Of a stretch of 64,000 bases of DNA, positions 1 through 9,300 are shown one piece after another (the first letter of the stretch is position 1; every line of letters starts with the position of its first letter). The translations under genes were made by a program, and so were the position numbers. The stretch covers positions 1 to 64,000 of the forward strand of contig JAEHOE010000049.1 of the NCBI GenBank assembly GCA_016858145.1, read 5' to 3'. The notes beneath the pieces were generated by a model, which worked only from the letters and a program-made list of their open reading frames with translations, made no database searches and had not been told where the DNA came from. This stretch comes from Edaphochlamys debaryana (taxonomy: Eukaryota; Chlorophyta; Chlorophyceae; Chlamydomonadales).

Positions 1-33
1 GCTACGGCAAAGTGCAGCCGGCTGACCCGAACT
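1..33. repeat. Partial second LTR start (33-bp direct repeat of 489-520)
   Basis: The first 33 bases match 489-520 except for one extra C. At 489-520 this sequence lies directly beside a C7 run that reads as a purine tract on the minus strand, so it looks like the first bases of U3 in the minus-strand element. Here it abuts the other end of the LTR at position 34. I infer that a second LTR copy begins here and runs off the left edge of the window. The match is seen directly; the tandem-LTR reading is inference. Confidence 0.5.
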
Positions 34-520
34 AATCGGCGAGCAAAGACGCAGGCGGTGCCTGCTCACTTCTAGGACCAGCGCGAGGCTCAGCGGCTGG
101 GTCGAGCGAAGGCTCCTCGGGAAGTCGTCGGATGGCACAGAGACTGCGCCGCAGGCGCTAGAGGCAGCAGAGCAGCAACACTCTAGTAGTTACAGTCACA
201 GCAGAGTAGATCCGCACAAGTAGTGCTTCCGACTTGCCAGTCGGAAGCTGGGCGTTCGCCTAAGTCTCCCCGATCGGAAGGCTCTTTGCCGTACCTCAGG
301 TGCTCATGCCACGTGTCTCACGAGCCAAACCCTGGTGTCACAACCCTAGTCTCAACCCTAGACGTAACCTCCGGCACCAACCAGCAGACCAACCACAAAC
401 CTCCAGCACCCTACCTCAACTCCAAACCGGCAACCATACTGTGACAGCGACGGTACTGTGCTCTGTCAGCTGTCAGGACACACTATGGGCTACGGCAAAG
501 TGCAGCCGGCTGACCGAACT
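34..520 (-). repeat. Left (3') LTR of the gypsy-like element
   Basis: Positions 34-470 repeat at 13587-14028 with about eight differences, mostly one- or two-base indels. On the minus strand the unit should start right after the polypurine-like run at 521-530, so the complete LTR is probably 34-520 (about 487 bp). The outer 50 bp (471-520) are absent from the right copy. Canonical TG...CA ends are not evident. A short ATG-initiated reading frame beginning at 223 also occurs at 13780 because it lies in the LTR; it is not a gene. Confidence 0.75.
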
Positions 521-531
521 CCCCCCCTTGG
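521..531 (-). other. Candidate polypurine tract
   Basis: C7 on the plus strand reads as CAAGGGGGGG on the element's coding strand, immediately before the inferred start of the 3' LTR. That is where a plus-strand primer for reverse transcription should lie. Support comes from position and composition only. Confidence 0.45.
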
Positions 532-715
532 CGACTCTAGAGCCAACAACGCGAAGTCAGGCGGCCTCGAGGCCACACGCTAAGTCAGAAGCAGTTCGCT
601 CAGGCTGTACACAACAGTTCCCTCCAGCAGAAACCTCAATCCTCCCCCATGCTCGCTAAGAGTCCTCACCAGGCTACAGCCAGCAGAACTCAGCTCCCTC
701 GGCTCACCTCCCTAT

Positions 716-1420
716 CTACGCATGCACCCAGTGCCCAGCGCGTCCCTTCCCGATACCCCTCATCAGCTGCGCCCTCAAGGTCGCATCCCGGAACACTAAC
801 AGCCAAGCTCCAGGCTTTCCGTTGACGTATCCACAGGTGTCTCCAGTGATGATGGCCAGCCGCTCGTCCTCCGTGAAGGCGTTGAGCAGGGCGGCCCATG
901 CGTCCGGCGGGGCCGTAAGCATGCGCCGTGGATGAAGGCCACGACTAGCGGCACCATGGCGACGGCCAAGGGCAGCCAGAAGGGCAGAAGCTCCGGGTGC
1001 GGAGCAGAGATGATGAGCCAGGACTCGCCGGGCGTGGCGAGGCGGCGGTAGGTCCCAGGTTGTAGGGGATCCAAGCGGGGCCAGCCGGGGCCCGGTGCCC
1101 GGCCCCCGTTGGCGCAGACGAGTAGCCTCTCGCGCGGAGCGCGTTGGCCAGGTCTCGTCGCCGGCGCACGGGTCCAGAATGACGGGCGATCGGCTTGCGT
1201 CCAGGTGGTCCAGAAGCAGGTTGAGCGCCTCCTCAGCGGGCGCAGGGTGCGTACCCGTGGGAAAGGACTCAGGCAGGCTGGAGGCCAGCCCGGGCACGGA
1301 GCGCAGCTGCAGCAGCGCAGCAGCTCGGGCGCTTGGCGAAGACAGGTCCCAGGTGTCGGGCAGGACTAAGGGCGGACCCCAGCCGCCGTGACGAGGGCCG
1401 TGGTGGACGGTTGAGCGCAT
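716..1420 (-). pseudogene. Retroelement C-terminal methyltransferase-like domain (frame-broken)
   Basis: The minus-strand frame carries VILDPCAGDE, which resembles the SAM-binding motif I (DPxAGxGT) of class I, adenine-type DNA methyltransferases. It ends in WLLVFRDATLRAQL. The middle of the fold (LDPLQPGTYRRL, then LPFWLPLAVAMVPLVVAFIH) sits in a different frame at about 796-1074, so at least two frame changes break it. From memory, a domain with this pattern closes the polyprotein of other green-algal gypsy elements; I could not check this. No intact catalytic DPPY/NPPF motif is visible: the likely position reads ISAPHP. Activity is not expected. Confidence 0.5.
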
Positions 1421-1522
1421 GCTTTGGCTGCTCGCAGAGTCAGGCGCTCCGCGGTGCCGTCAGTGTAGCGCGCCTCAATGGGGCGAGAGTGCGGCTCGTC
1501 CGACTTGTAGTGCAGGGTGCCC

Positions 1523-1918
1523 CTACGGTTCACGAAGGTGTTGGTCGCGGGTCTCGGACCTTGCGGGAGCAGGGAACGCCCTCCAGCGCTTTGGCCTCGC
1601 TGAGCCGACGGCGCGCTTGGCGGAGGGGAAGATCTGCGGCTGCGGTGCCTCGCGCGGTACGGGGGCAGGTAGCTGATCAATCGTTGCCGGTGTCACGCCG
1701 CGGGCATGGCAGTCGGGACAAGTCCAGGTGCCGCGGGGCACGCGCTGGAGCGGGGGTCGAAGGCAGTACAGGTGCCAGCCGGTGCCGCACCCGTCGCACA
1801 TGACCATCTTGGACTCGTCGCCTGGGAAGGCACAGATCTCGCAGGGCAGGTCCAGCGGCGGCACCGCGATGTGCGGGATCGACGATTGGGTCCAGGTCTT
1901 GGAGGTGGCAGGGAGCAA
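1523..1918 (-). pseudogene. PHD finger segment of retroelement polyprotein
   Basis: The frame contains a complete C4-H-C3 zinc ligand set: CEIC, then CDGC, then H (WHLYC), then CPDC, with the aromatic GTW just before the last pair. This is a canonical PHD finger, a module that in chromatin proteins reads histone H3 tails. It lies directly downstream of the integrase, where many gypsy elements carry a chromodomain, so a role in target-site choice is a reasonable inference. The finger itself is unbroken although the polyprotein around it is frame-shifted. Downstream (about 1366-1680) another frame continues with NRRGTLHYKSDEP-type sequence linking to the methyltransferase-like end. Confidence 0.8.
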
Positions 1919-2152
1919 GGTTGCTCACGTGCTCCTTGCGGATGGTGCCGTCGCGGCCATCAGCTCGGCAACTCCCTCTGGGCTCACGGCCACAATGCGG
2001 AGCACGGTGTCGCGGACGGGCAGTTGGGGTGTTTTCTGATTGCGCAGGATGACGTAGACGTAGTCGCCCACGTTGAATTTGGTGAAGCGGGGCTTGTAGC
2101 CGCCAGCTCGCACGCGGGCGGGCGTAGTTGTGGCGGTCTCGCCATTGCGCCG

Positions 2153-3344
2153 TCAGCAGGTTCTGGCCGTTGAAAGGCGCGGCCTGTTGCACGTTGTGTG
2201 AGCGCAGCATGACGAGTTGGTCGGCCCGTTGCGGATCGCGTCCTCAGGGTCGATCGCCTCTGCCCACAGCTCGGCGGCGCCGAGGGGCACAGCAGGCGGT
2301 GCGCCGTACATGAGCTCAAACGGGGACTTGCCGGTGGACTTCTGAGGGGAGCAGCGGTAGCCCATCAGGACCCAAGGCAGGTACTCGTCCCAGCGCTCGG
2401 CGGAGGCGTACTGAGCGCAGTACTTGCGCAGAGAGCGTTTGCAGACCTGCACAACCCTTTCCGCAGCGCCGTTGGCCTGCGGGTGGTTGGGCGACGTGTG
2501 ACGATGGTCGATGAAGCATTGTTCGAGCAGGGCGGCAAAGGCGCCTTGGAACTCGGTGCCTCCATCGGTCACCACCTCGGCGGGCGCCGAGAAGCGGGCT
2601 AGGACGTTGGCTAGGAAGGCGTTGGCCACCTCCTCCGAGCCCTTGGAGCGAAGCGGGATCATCTCCACGTGCTTGGTCCAAGCCTCGACGCAGACCATGA
2701 CGTACTCGTAGCCGGAGCTCGTGCGAGTGAGGGGCCCAGCCAGGTCCACGTGCCAGCGGAAGAAGGGCCCGCGGATTGGCAGGGGGTGCAACTCGGGCGG
2801 AGTGACGTTTGCCGACGGTGTTGGCGCGATCGCACAGGGGGCAGCGCTGAACCACATACTCGACATCCCTGGACATGCCTTGCCACCAGTAGCCGTTCTG
2901 GACCAGGCACAGGGTGCGGCGAGCTCCCCAGTGCCCCAGGCGGTGGTGGGCCTCCTGGATGATGGCTTGGCGGCGCTCAGGTGGGGGTACCTCGCGCATG
3001 GTGCTGTTAGGCATGCGGCGGTACAGGCGGTTGCTCCGGTCGTCGAAGCGGTAGTGATGGCGCGACGCGCCACCCGTCTAGCCGCTTCTCCCGACAATGC
3101 CGGCGGGGCAGGTGCCCTGGGCGAGGTAGTGGAGCAGTTGCTTGTCCTCCCAAGGGTCGCAGTAGCGGGACTCCTGTGCGTCGGCGGCGGCCGAGACCAG
3201 GGGCAGAAGTCCAGTGCTCGTTGGATTGGTGGTGCTGCAGCGCGGTGGTGACCAGGGCTGCAGGCTGCGCCGCTGTGTTGTTTCAATCTCCCTACCCCCC
3301 CCCAGCGGGGCAGCCGGTGGTGCCCTGCTGTGCATGCGAGCCAT
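2153..3344 (-). pseudogene. Retroelement integrase (HHCC + DDE core), frame-shifted
   Basis: The N-terminal zinc domain is in one frame (about 2830-3200): HHRLGHWG for the histidines and CPLC for the cysteines, preceded by the usual gypsy lead-in MREVPPPERR. The catalytic core is in another frame (about 2153-2790): HVDLAGP, VVTDGGTEF and QANGAAERVV supply D, D and E, all present. The frame changes between the zinc domain and the core near 2770-2830. GKSPFELMYG marks the end of the core, as in other gypsy integrases. The catalytic triad is intact but no single reading frame codes for the whole enzyme. Confidence 0.85.
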
Positions 3345-3699
3345 GTGGTGCGCGGGGACGAAAGCGCGTTGAAGGGCTTGTGCGCAGAGAAGGATGCGTG
3401 CAGCAGCTGGATGTGCTGAGCAGCCCTGCTGGCGGAGGGCGGTCGGGAGGGCACGGCGGGTGGTGCGGTCCGGGCCGTCAGGGGCGGCCGCCTCTGCAGG
3501 GGAGGGGGGCGGGCACGACGCTGGAGGGTGGCGGGGAGTGGCGATGGGGGATGCCGGCGGGAAGCAGCGCGGCGAGGCGTTCCGCCGACGGGGCGATTAC
3601 CGGGCGTCCGCGAAGGTGTCGCTGGGGCAGTGCCGAGAGAGGGCGCGGGCTCTGCAGGGCCCGGAGGTGGGGCCAGGACCAGGCGCAGGAGTGCGCCTT

Positions 3700-4260
3700 G
3701 CGCGAGGTGCCGCGGCCGCGAGGTGGTGCAGAAGGCGCGCAGCGAGTGCTGGGCCCTGCCCATGGCAGCGGTGTCCAGCGTGAGGCAGGTCCCGAAGGGC
3801 GTGTCCGCAGACGCTGGAGGCTCGCGCTCCAGCAGGAAGCCGGGCGGGAGTCGGGGTTGCAGCTCTTGGAGCCTGCCAAGGAGCTCTAGCTCTATCTGGC
3901 GGAGCCCAGGGTCGAGTCTAGGTTGCCGAGCACCAACCACTGCTGCCCTGACCTGGCGGAAGCAGCAAGGAGGTGGTCGTTGGTGAGCGGACCGGGCGGC
4001 AGCGCGGCCCAGGGCTTTCAACGGCGGAGCCGCGAAGCTGTCGGGAAAGGAGGCACGGAGCCAGCCCAGGCGGCGGCGCAGCAGCGAATGCTCTTGCGCG
4101 GGCGCGCCCAGGGTGTGATAACGGCGCACGGTCCAGCCCGCCCGGAGGCAGGCCTCGAGGCCCGTGGCGGCGGAGGTGCCGCACTCCACGATTACCAGCC
4201 CTTCCGTGAGGGCGTGCTCCAGGAAGTGGTGCGAGAGCAGACTGGTGTCGAGGGCGGCGG
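3700..4260 (-). pseudogene. Cytosine-5 DNA methyltransferase-like remnant between RNase H and integrase
   Basis: Within the minus-strand ORF 2153-4639 the segment GLVIVECGTSAATGLEA, then LRAGWTVRRYHTLG, resembles motif I of C5-methyltransferases as carried by some algal retrotransposons (normally ECFGGIATGLEA). Near 3719-3770, AAMGRAQHSLRAFCTT resembles the motif that normally reads AAxVGSRAHRLRAFWTN. The catalytic Pro-Cys motif is not found: the region where it should lie (around 3920-3980) reads WLVLGNLDST in the best frame. This is therefore a degenerate, presumably inactive domain. Cytosine methyltransferases captured by gypsy elements are known from charophytes and dinoflagellates. Confidence 0.55.
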
Positions 4261-4368
4261 TGCGGCCCTCGGCAACTCGGCGGGGACGCGGCGGCGAAAG
4301 CGAGGTCGCCCGGAGGGCGTCTCGGGCCTCGCGCACGACGCGGTTGGCGGTGAGGTTGGCCTGTCGGG

Positions 4369-5674
4369 TCAGGAGCTGAGCCGCAGTGCACTCGGGGTCG
4401 GCGAAGCGCTCGACGGGGTCAGAGGCCGTGCCGTTGCCGCCAGCGAGCCACTCGTCGGGAGAGGGAGCGAGGGCGGAGCCCTGTCCCGTGACGGTGGCCA
4501 GCAGGGAGTACTCCTCGCGAGCGCGCAGCGCCAGGACTTGGACTGCAGACATGAGCGCCGTGGGTTGCGCCGAGGGCGTGACGGTCGGATACGGGACGAG
4601 CCGAGGTGGCGGCGGCTTGGCGTCGGAGTCCTCATCCATGCGGGCTCCAGAGCCATCAGCGCTCGAGGGCAGAGGCGAGCGGCTGAGTGTGTCAGCGTTA
4701 TAGTGGAGCTGGCCTGGCCGATGGCGACATCAAAGTCGTACTCTTGCATCAAGAGTGCCCAGCGAGCGTACTGCCCCACTAGGTTTTGGTTCTCCATCAG
4801 CCAGAGCAGGGGCGCGTGGTCGGTGACCAGGATGAAGCGTGGGCCTATCAGGTAGGGGCGCAGCATCTTCATTGCCCAGCAGGCAGCCAGCATCTCACAC
4901 CTTGTAGGAGGTGTAGTTGCGCTCGTGCACGTTGAGTGAGCGCGAGATGCAGGCTACCATGTACTCGTGCCCTTCGTCATCCAGTTGGCCTAGGACGGCG
5001 CTGATGCCTACATTGGAAAAGTCAGTGTGCAGGATCAGTTGATGGTTGGGATCAGGCTTGCGCAGCAGCCGGTCGTTGGTCGAGAACTCGGCCTTGAGCT
5101 GGTCCAAGGCCTCCTGGTGGCGCGGCTGCCAGGTCTCGGGACCCCACGTGACGCCCTTCTTGGTGAGCTCGTAGAGCGGGTTGGCGATGCAGGCGAAGCG
5201 GGGGATGTAACAACGATAGTAGTTGCAGAGGCCGAGCAGGGCTTGGAGCTCGGTCAGCGAGCGAGGGGGCTGGATGGCTTGGATCGCAGCGACCTTGGCC
5301 TGAACCGGGCGGAGCCCGTCAGCGCTCACCATGTGGCCCAGGAACTCTATCTTGTCTGCCGCGACTACGGTCTTGTCGGGATGCAGCTTGATGTTGATCT
5401 CGTCCAACATTGCGAGGAACCGCGCGAGATTCTGCTCGTGCTCCTCTGCCGTACGGCCGGTTACTGCGGCGTCGTCGACAAAAAGGTACACGCAGTCCTG
5501 CAGGCCGTACTTCCGCACGTGGTGCGAAAGTACTCGCTGCCAAGCTGCCGTGGCGTTGACGGCGCCGTACATCAACCGTTTGTACCGCCAGAGGGTGTTG
5601 TTCCACCAGAACGAGGTCTTATCGCGATCCTCCTCGGCGAGCGGCAGTGGTTGAACGCGGCGCGGCATTCGCAC
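4369..5674 (-). pseudogene. Retroelement reverse transcriptase C-terminal half and RNase H, frame-shifted
   Basis: Frame 4895-5674 starts at RT motif B (LAEEDRDKTSFWW), carries the catalytic YLFVDD motif, FLGHMVS and LLGLCNYYRCYIPRF of the gypsy RT thumb and connection, and enters RNase H with LILHTDFSNVGISAVL. The frame breaks near 4893 and RNase H continues at 4369-4893 (VTDHAPLLWL). A further shift near 4700 leads into the ORF that starts at 4639. The RT-to-RH order is typical of Ty3/gypsy. Confidence 0.85.
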
Positions 5675-6189
5675 TTAGTAATGAATTGCGCGCCCAGGAT
5701 GCGATCGAACAGGTCTTCCGGCGCTGGCGGTCGGAAATAATCGCGCACGCTCGCTGCATTTATACGGCGCGCGTCCGCACAATAGCGGTACTCGTTGGAT
5801 TCGTACGAACCATCAATTCCCTTCTTACGTGGCAGGGTTACATTCATCGCGTACTGCGTGGAGTTGGACGGCTCGATAATGTCGGCACCGTACAGCTCGC
5901 GGCACTTGGCATCCTCGACCAACCGCTCGGCAGCCGAATGTCGTCGCGGGGCTTCGAATATCGGGTTGTTGTGCTTGAGTTCGAGTCTCACTGGCCCCAA
6001 CTCGCCTCTATAGCACCCGATGTCCTTCAGACTCCGCGCGAACAAGTGATCGTACTTGCCAAACAACACTCTCAGACCATCACGCTGTGCCTCGGTCATG
6101 TCCGGACGTATGCACAAGGTATAGCCTGCCTCCTGCTTGACTAAAGTGGAGTCTTCGGGCGGTGCCCTAGCCCCGTCGGGAGTCGTCAC
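5572..6189 (-). pseudogene. Retroelement reverse transcriptase N-terminal half
   Basis: LRVLFGKYDHLFA and the segment around YRYCADARRINA are the gypsy RT entry motifs. The frame stays open upstream of 6189 toward ORF1, which ends at 6323 in a different frame, so pol was probably expressed by frameshifting or as a separate product. Motif A, normally xxDLxxGF/Y with a catalytic Asp, reads KCECRAAF here: Glu occupies the Asp position. The frame then shifts near 5660 and motif B continues in the next ORF. Both changes argue that this copy lacks reverse transcriptase activity. Confidence 0.85.
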
Positions 6190-6322
6190 ATTCGCGGGAG
6201 AAGGTCCAAGTGCAGCTACGTCAGGCGGCTCTGTCGGCGGAGCCGCAGGCCTCTCTACACTAGATGCGTTTGCAGGTGCGGTGCCCGTGACAAAGGTGCT
6301 CGGTGGCTCTGCTAGAGGTGTG

Positions 6323-9300
6323 TCAGCCGAGGGAGAGCCCGCAGGCGGGGGCCTGGGGCGGCGAGCGCCTCGCCGGCGGTGCCGGGTCGCGCAGCTGGAT
6401 GCGCCGCATGGCTTGCTCCAGCGGGGTGGTGGCGGGCGACTGCTCCAGCTGCGCCCAGCTCGGAGCCAGCCACTGCCCCCCCTGAGGGTAAGCCGGATGC
6501 GGGACGCAGTTGGGCGTCGCGTCCGACAACCGCCAGCAGCCCAGGAAGACCAGCATCACGATGGCGAAGGTGAAGGTCTTGTAGCTGTTGAGGCGCCAGC
6601 GCGCCGGAGTCGCCGACTTGGTGTTGGCGTCGGGCGGTGCGTACCTGGGCTTGGACACCTTGGCGCCCGCCGTGGCCGCCCAGCGCTCCGCCCGTTGCTG
6701 CAGGAACTGTCGCTTGACCAGGCTCAGGTACCGGCGACGCGCCTGCTCCATAGCAGCGAAGGCCTGCGCACGCAGCTCCTCCTGTCGGCGCAGCTCGCGC
6801 CTCGCTTGGCGGGCCAGCTTGCGGTTGATGCTGCGCGTGACGCGGCGCAGGATCATGCAGCCCAGCCTCCACTGGACGTGCTCCATCCAGTCATCCAGCT
6901 GCTCGTCTAGCTCCGCGTCATCATCAGACTCCTCCTCACTGCTGGTCGAGTGCCAGTCCTCAACCTCGGTGTCGGTGGTGTTGGCACCGAAGGTGTCGTA
7001 CGGCTGCACGGGGCCGTAGACAGGGCTGGCCGCGATCAGGCGCGCGATGGCCCTGGGGCAGTGCGGGAGGGGAACCCAGATGCCGAAGGTGGTGGCACCG
7101 TAAGCAATAGTGCGGGCACCGAGATCGCAGAGCAGGTGCAGGGCACGAGCGAAGGACACGCCGTAGACGTCATGGTCAATCAGGCCGCAGCCGGGGAGGA
7201 AGCAGGAGGCCTTGGCCCGCGACTCTGCACCGGCGGCGCCGGGAGCCGGGGACTCACCAGCCTCGAGGGGCTCCGCAGCGGGGCTGAGACCGGCGGCGCC
7301 GGGGCCGTTGATGCTGCGCTTGGCGGGGGTGTTGGCCTTGACCCTGAAGGGCAGCTGGCGCGGAGTCGCACAGTACCTGCTGTCGGGCAGCGCCTTCCCA
7401 TCCCGCTCGCCGGCGGGGCCGGGGCCGGAGTTACCACTGGCAGAGTCGGGTTGCTCGTCCCCGGGCATGGTCGCGAGCGGCGGGGCCGGCTCGAGCAGCT
7501 TTGCAGACGAGGAGAGCTTGGACTCAGGCTCGGGCTCCGACTCGGGCTCGGGCTCTACCCCCCCCCTGCTCGAAGCCGGGGCCGTCGCTAGGGCGCAGAA
7601 GCGGATGGCGTTGTCCGTGTACCGGTTGCAGAGCCAGAGCCGAGTGCGCCAGGAGGCGGTGTCGTCGACGGGGTAGCTCAGCCAGTACTCGTCGCCTGAG
7701 GTGCGGACGCTGATGTTTGCCCGCAGCAGGGAGAGGAATGGGCGCCCAAACACGATGCCGTAGGGCAGGTCCTCCACGGGCAGGACGGGTGCTACGGGCA
7801 CTTGCACCATGATCGCTGCGGGTTCACCTGGGGCGCCGTCGCATCCCAGGGTGCCGTTGATGAAGATGCGTACGTCGCGTGCCGTGCGCTTGGTGGAGTA
7901 GCACGACTTCTTGACACCGCGCGCTCCGAAGACCTTGATCACCTCGTCTTCGTGGTAGAGACCGGCGGTAGTGACCGCTGTGTCTTGCAGCACGGCGACG
8001 GGAACGCCGTTGAAGAGGTCTTGCCGCATGAGGCAGCATGCCCCGGTGAGGCCCATGTCGACGCTGTACGACGCCGACGTGATGTCGAACCCCGCGCACG
8101 TGATCTCGATCTTGGGGAGGCCTTGTGACTCCCACCGGGATCGCTCGTTGTCGCCAAACAGCAGACCGGTGCACAGGTCGTTGCGGTCCATGGGCGTGAC
8201 GTCGTCAGTGAGTGAGGACCCGTGGTAGCAGGCGGATGCCAGGACGCAGACGGGAGGCGGCGGCCTCGGCAGGGCGACCGCGGCTTCGCGTTCCGTATAG
8301 CGCTGATACGTGTCCGCGCAGCCTTCGCCGAAGATCACGTCTCCTACCATGATGGCCGAAGCCCGGCGCCACATGTAGGCCTGCTGGCTGGCCGGCAGGG
8401 CTTGGGGGTCCGAACCAGGTTGCTCGGCCGGTAGCGGAGGCACGAGGGCATCACGGACTATTGGGGCAGGCAGCGGTGGCGGCAGGTAAGGGTACCGCGA
8501 CGCCAGAGCCGCAGTCAGCACCGGGGCCTTGGGGGCGAGCTCGGCCCCCGCGGGACGCGGGCCTTGGTCCGCCGAAGCTGCCACCTCCGGAGCTGCGGGC
8601 GGAGCCCGAGTCGCGGGGATCGCGGTCGCTTGGCGCTTGGGCGAGGGCACCGCAGGCGGGGCTTGGGCGCCAGCCTCAAGCGCTTCTCGGTTGCGCACCT
8701 GGGCGCTGCCGCTGGGACCCGCCGCCGCGGCGTCGTGCTGGGGCGTCGCCGAGGTCGAGGGCCCGGCGGCTGCGGCAGGGGGCACCTCAGGGGGCCGGCT
8801 GCGCTCCTTGCGAGGCGGTGGCGGGGCAGGCTGAGGTGCCGGGAGCGGTCGCTGCTCCCGCCAGCCGATGGTCTGCCCCTTGAAGGCGAGCCAGTCCCGG
8901 AGCTTACGGCACCAGTCGATGTACGCACCGATGAAGTAGGTACTGGAGTGGACGTGGCGCTCACTCTGGCGGTAGACGGAGACCCTGGGGCGATCTAGGT
9001 CGGGACCCATGCGCGCCAGCACCTCCTCCGTCCACCGGCACTCATGGCGAAGCTGCTTGTCACCTCGGTCGTACGCCTTGGCCAGGGGGAGCGCAGGCAG
9101 GTCCTCAGGCCATGGTTGCAGATCGACCTCGTTAATGGGCTGGAAGAAGCCCTTAATGTCCAGGCTGCCGAGCGAGTCCTGCAGCTCCGGGGTCCACCGC
9201 AGCAGCGTGGGTCCGCCCAGCAAGGCGTGCAGCAGGCAGTAGTCCTGGCTGTGCCGCAACCAAGGTGGGTAGCGCAGCGGGTTGCCGAGCCTGGGGCCAG

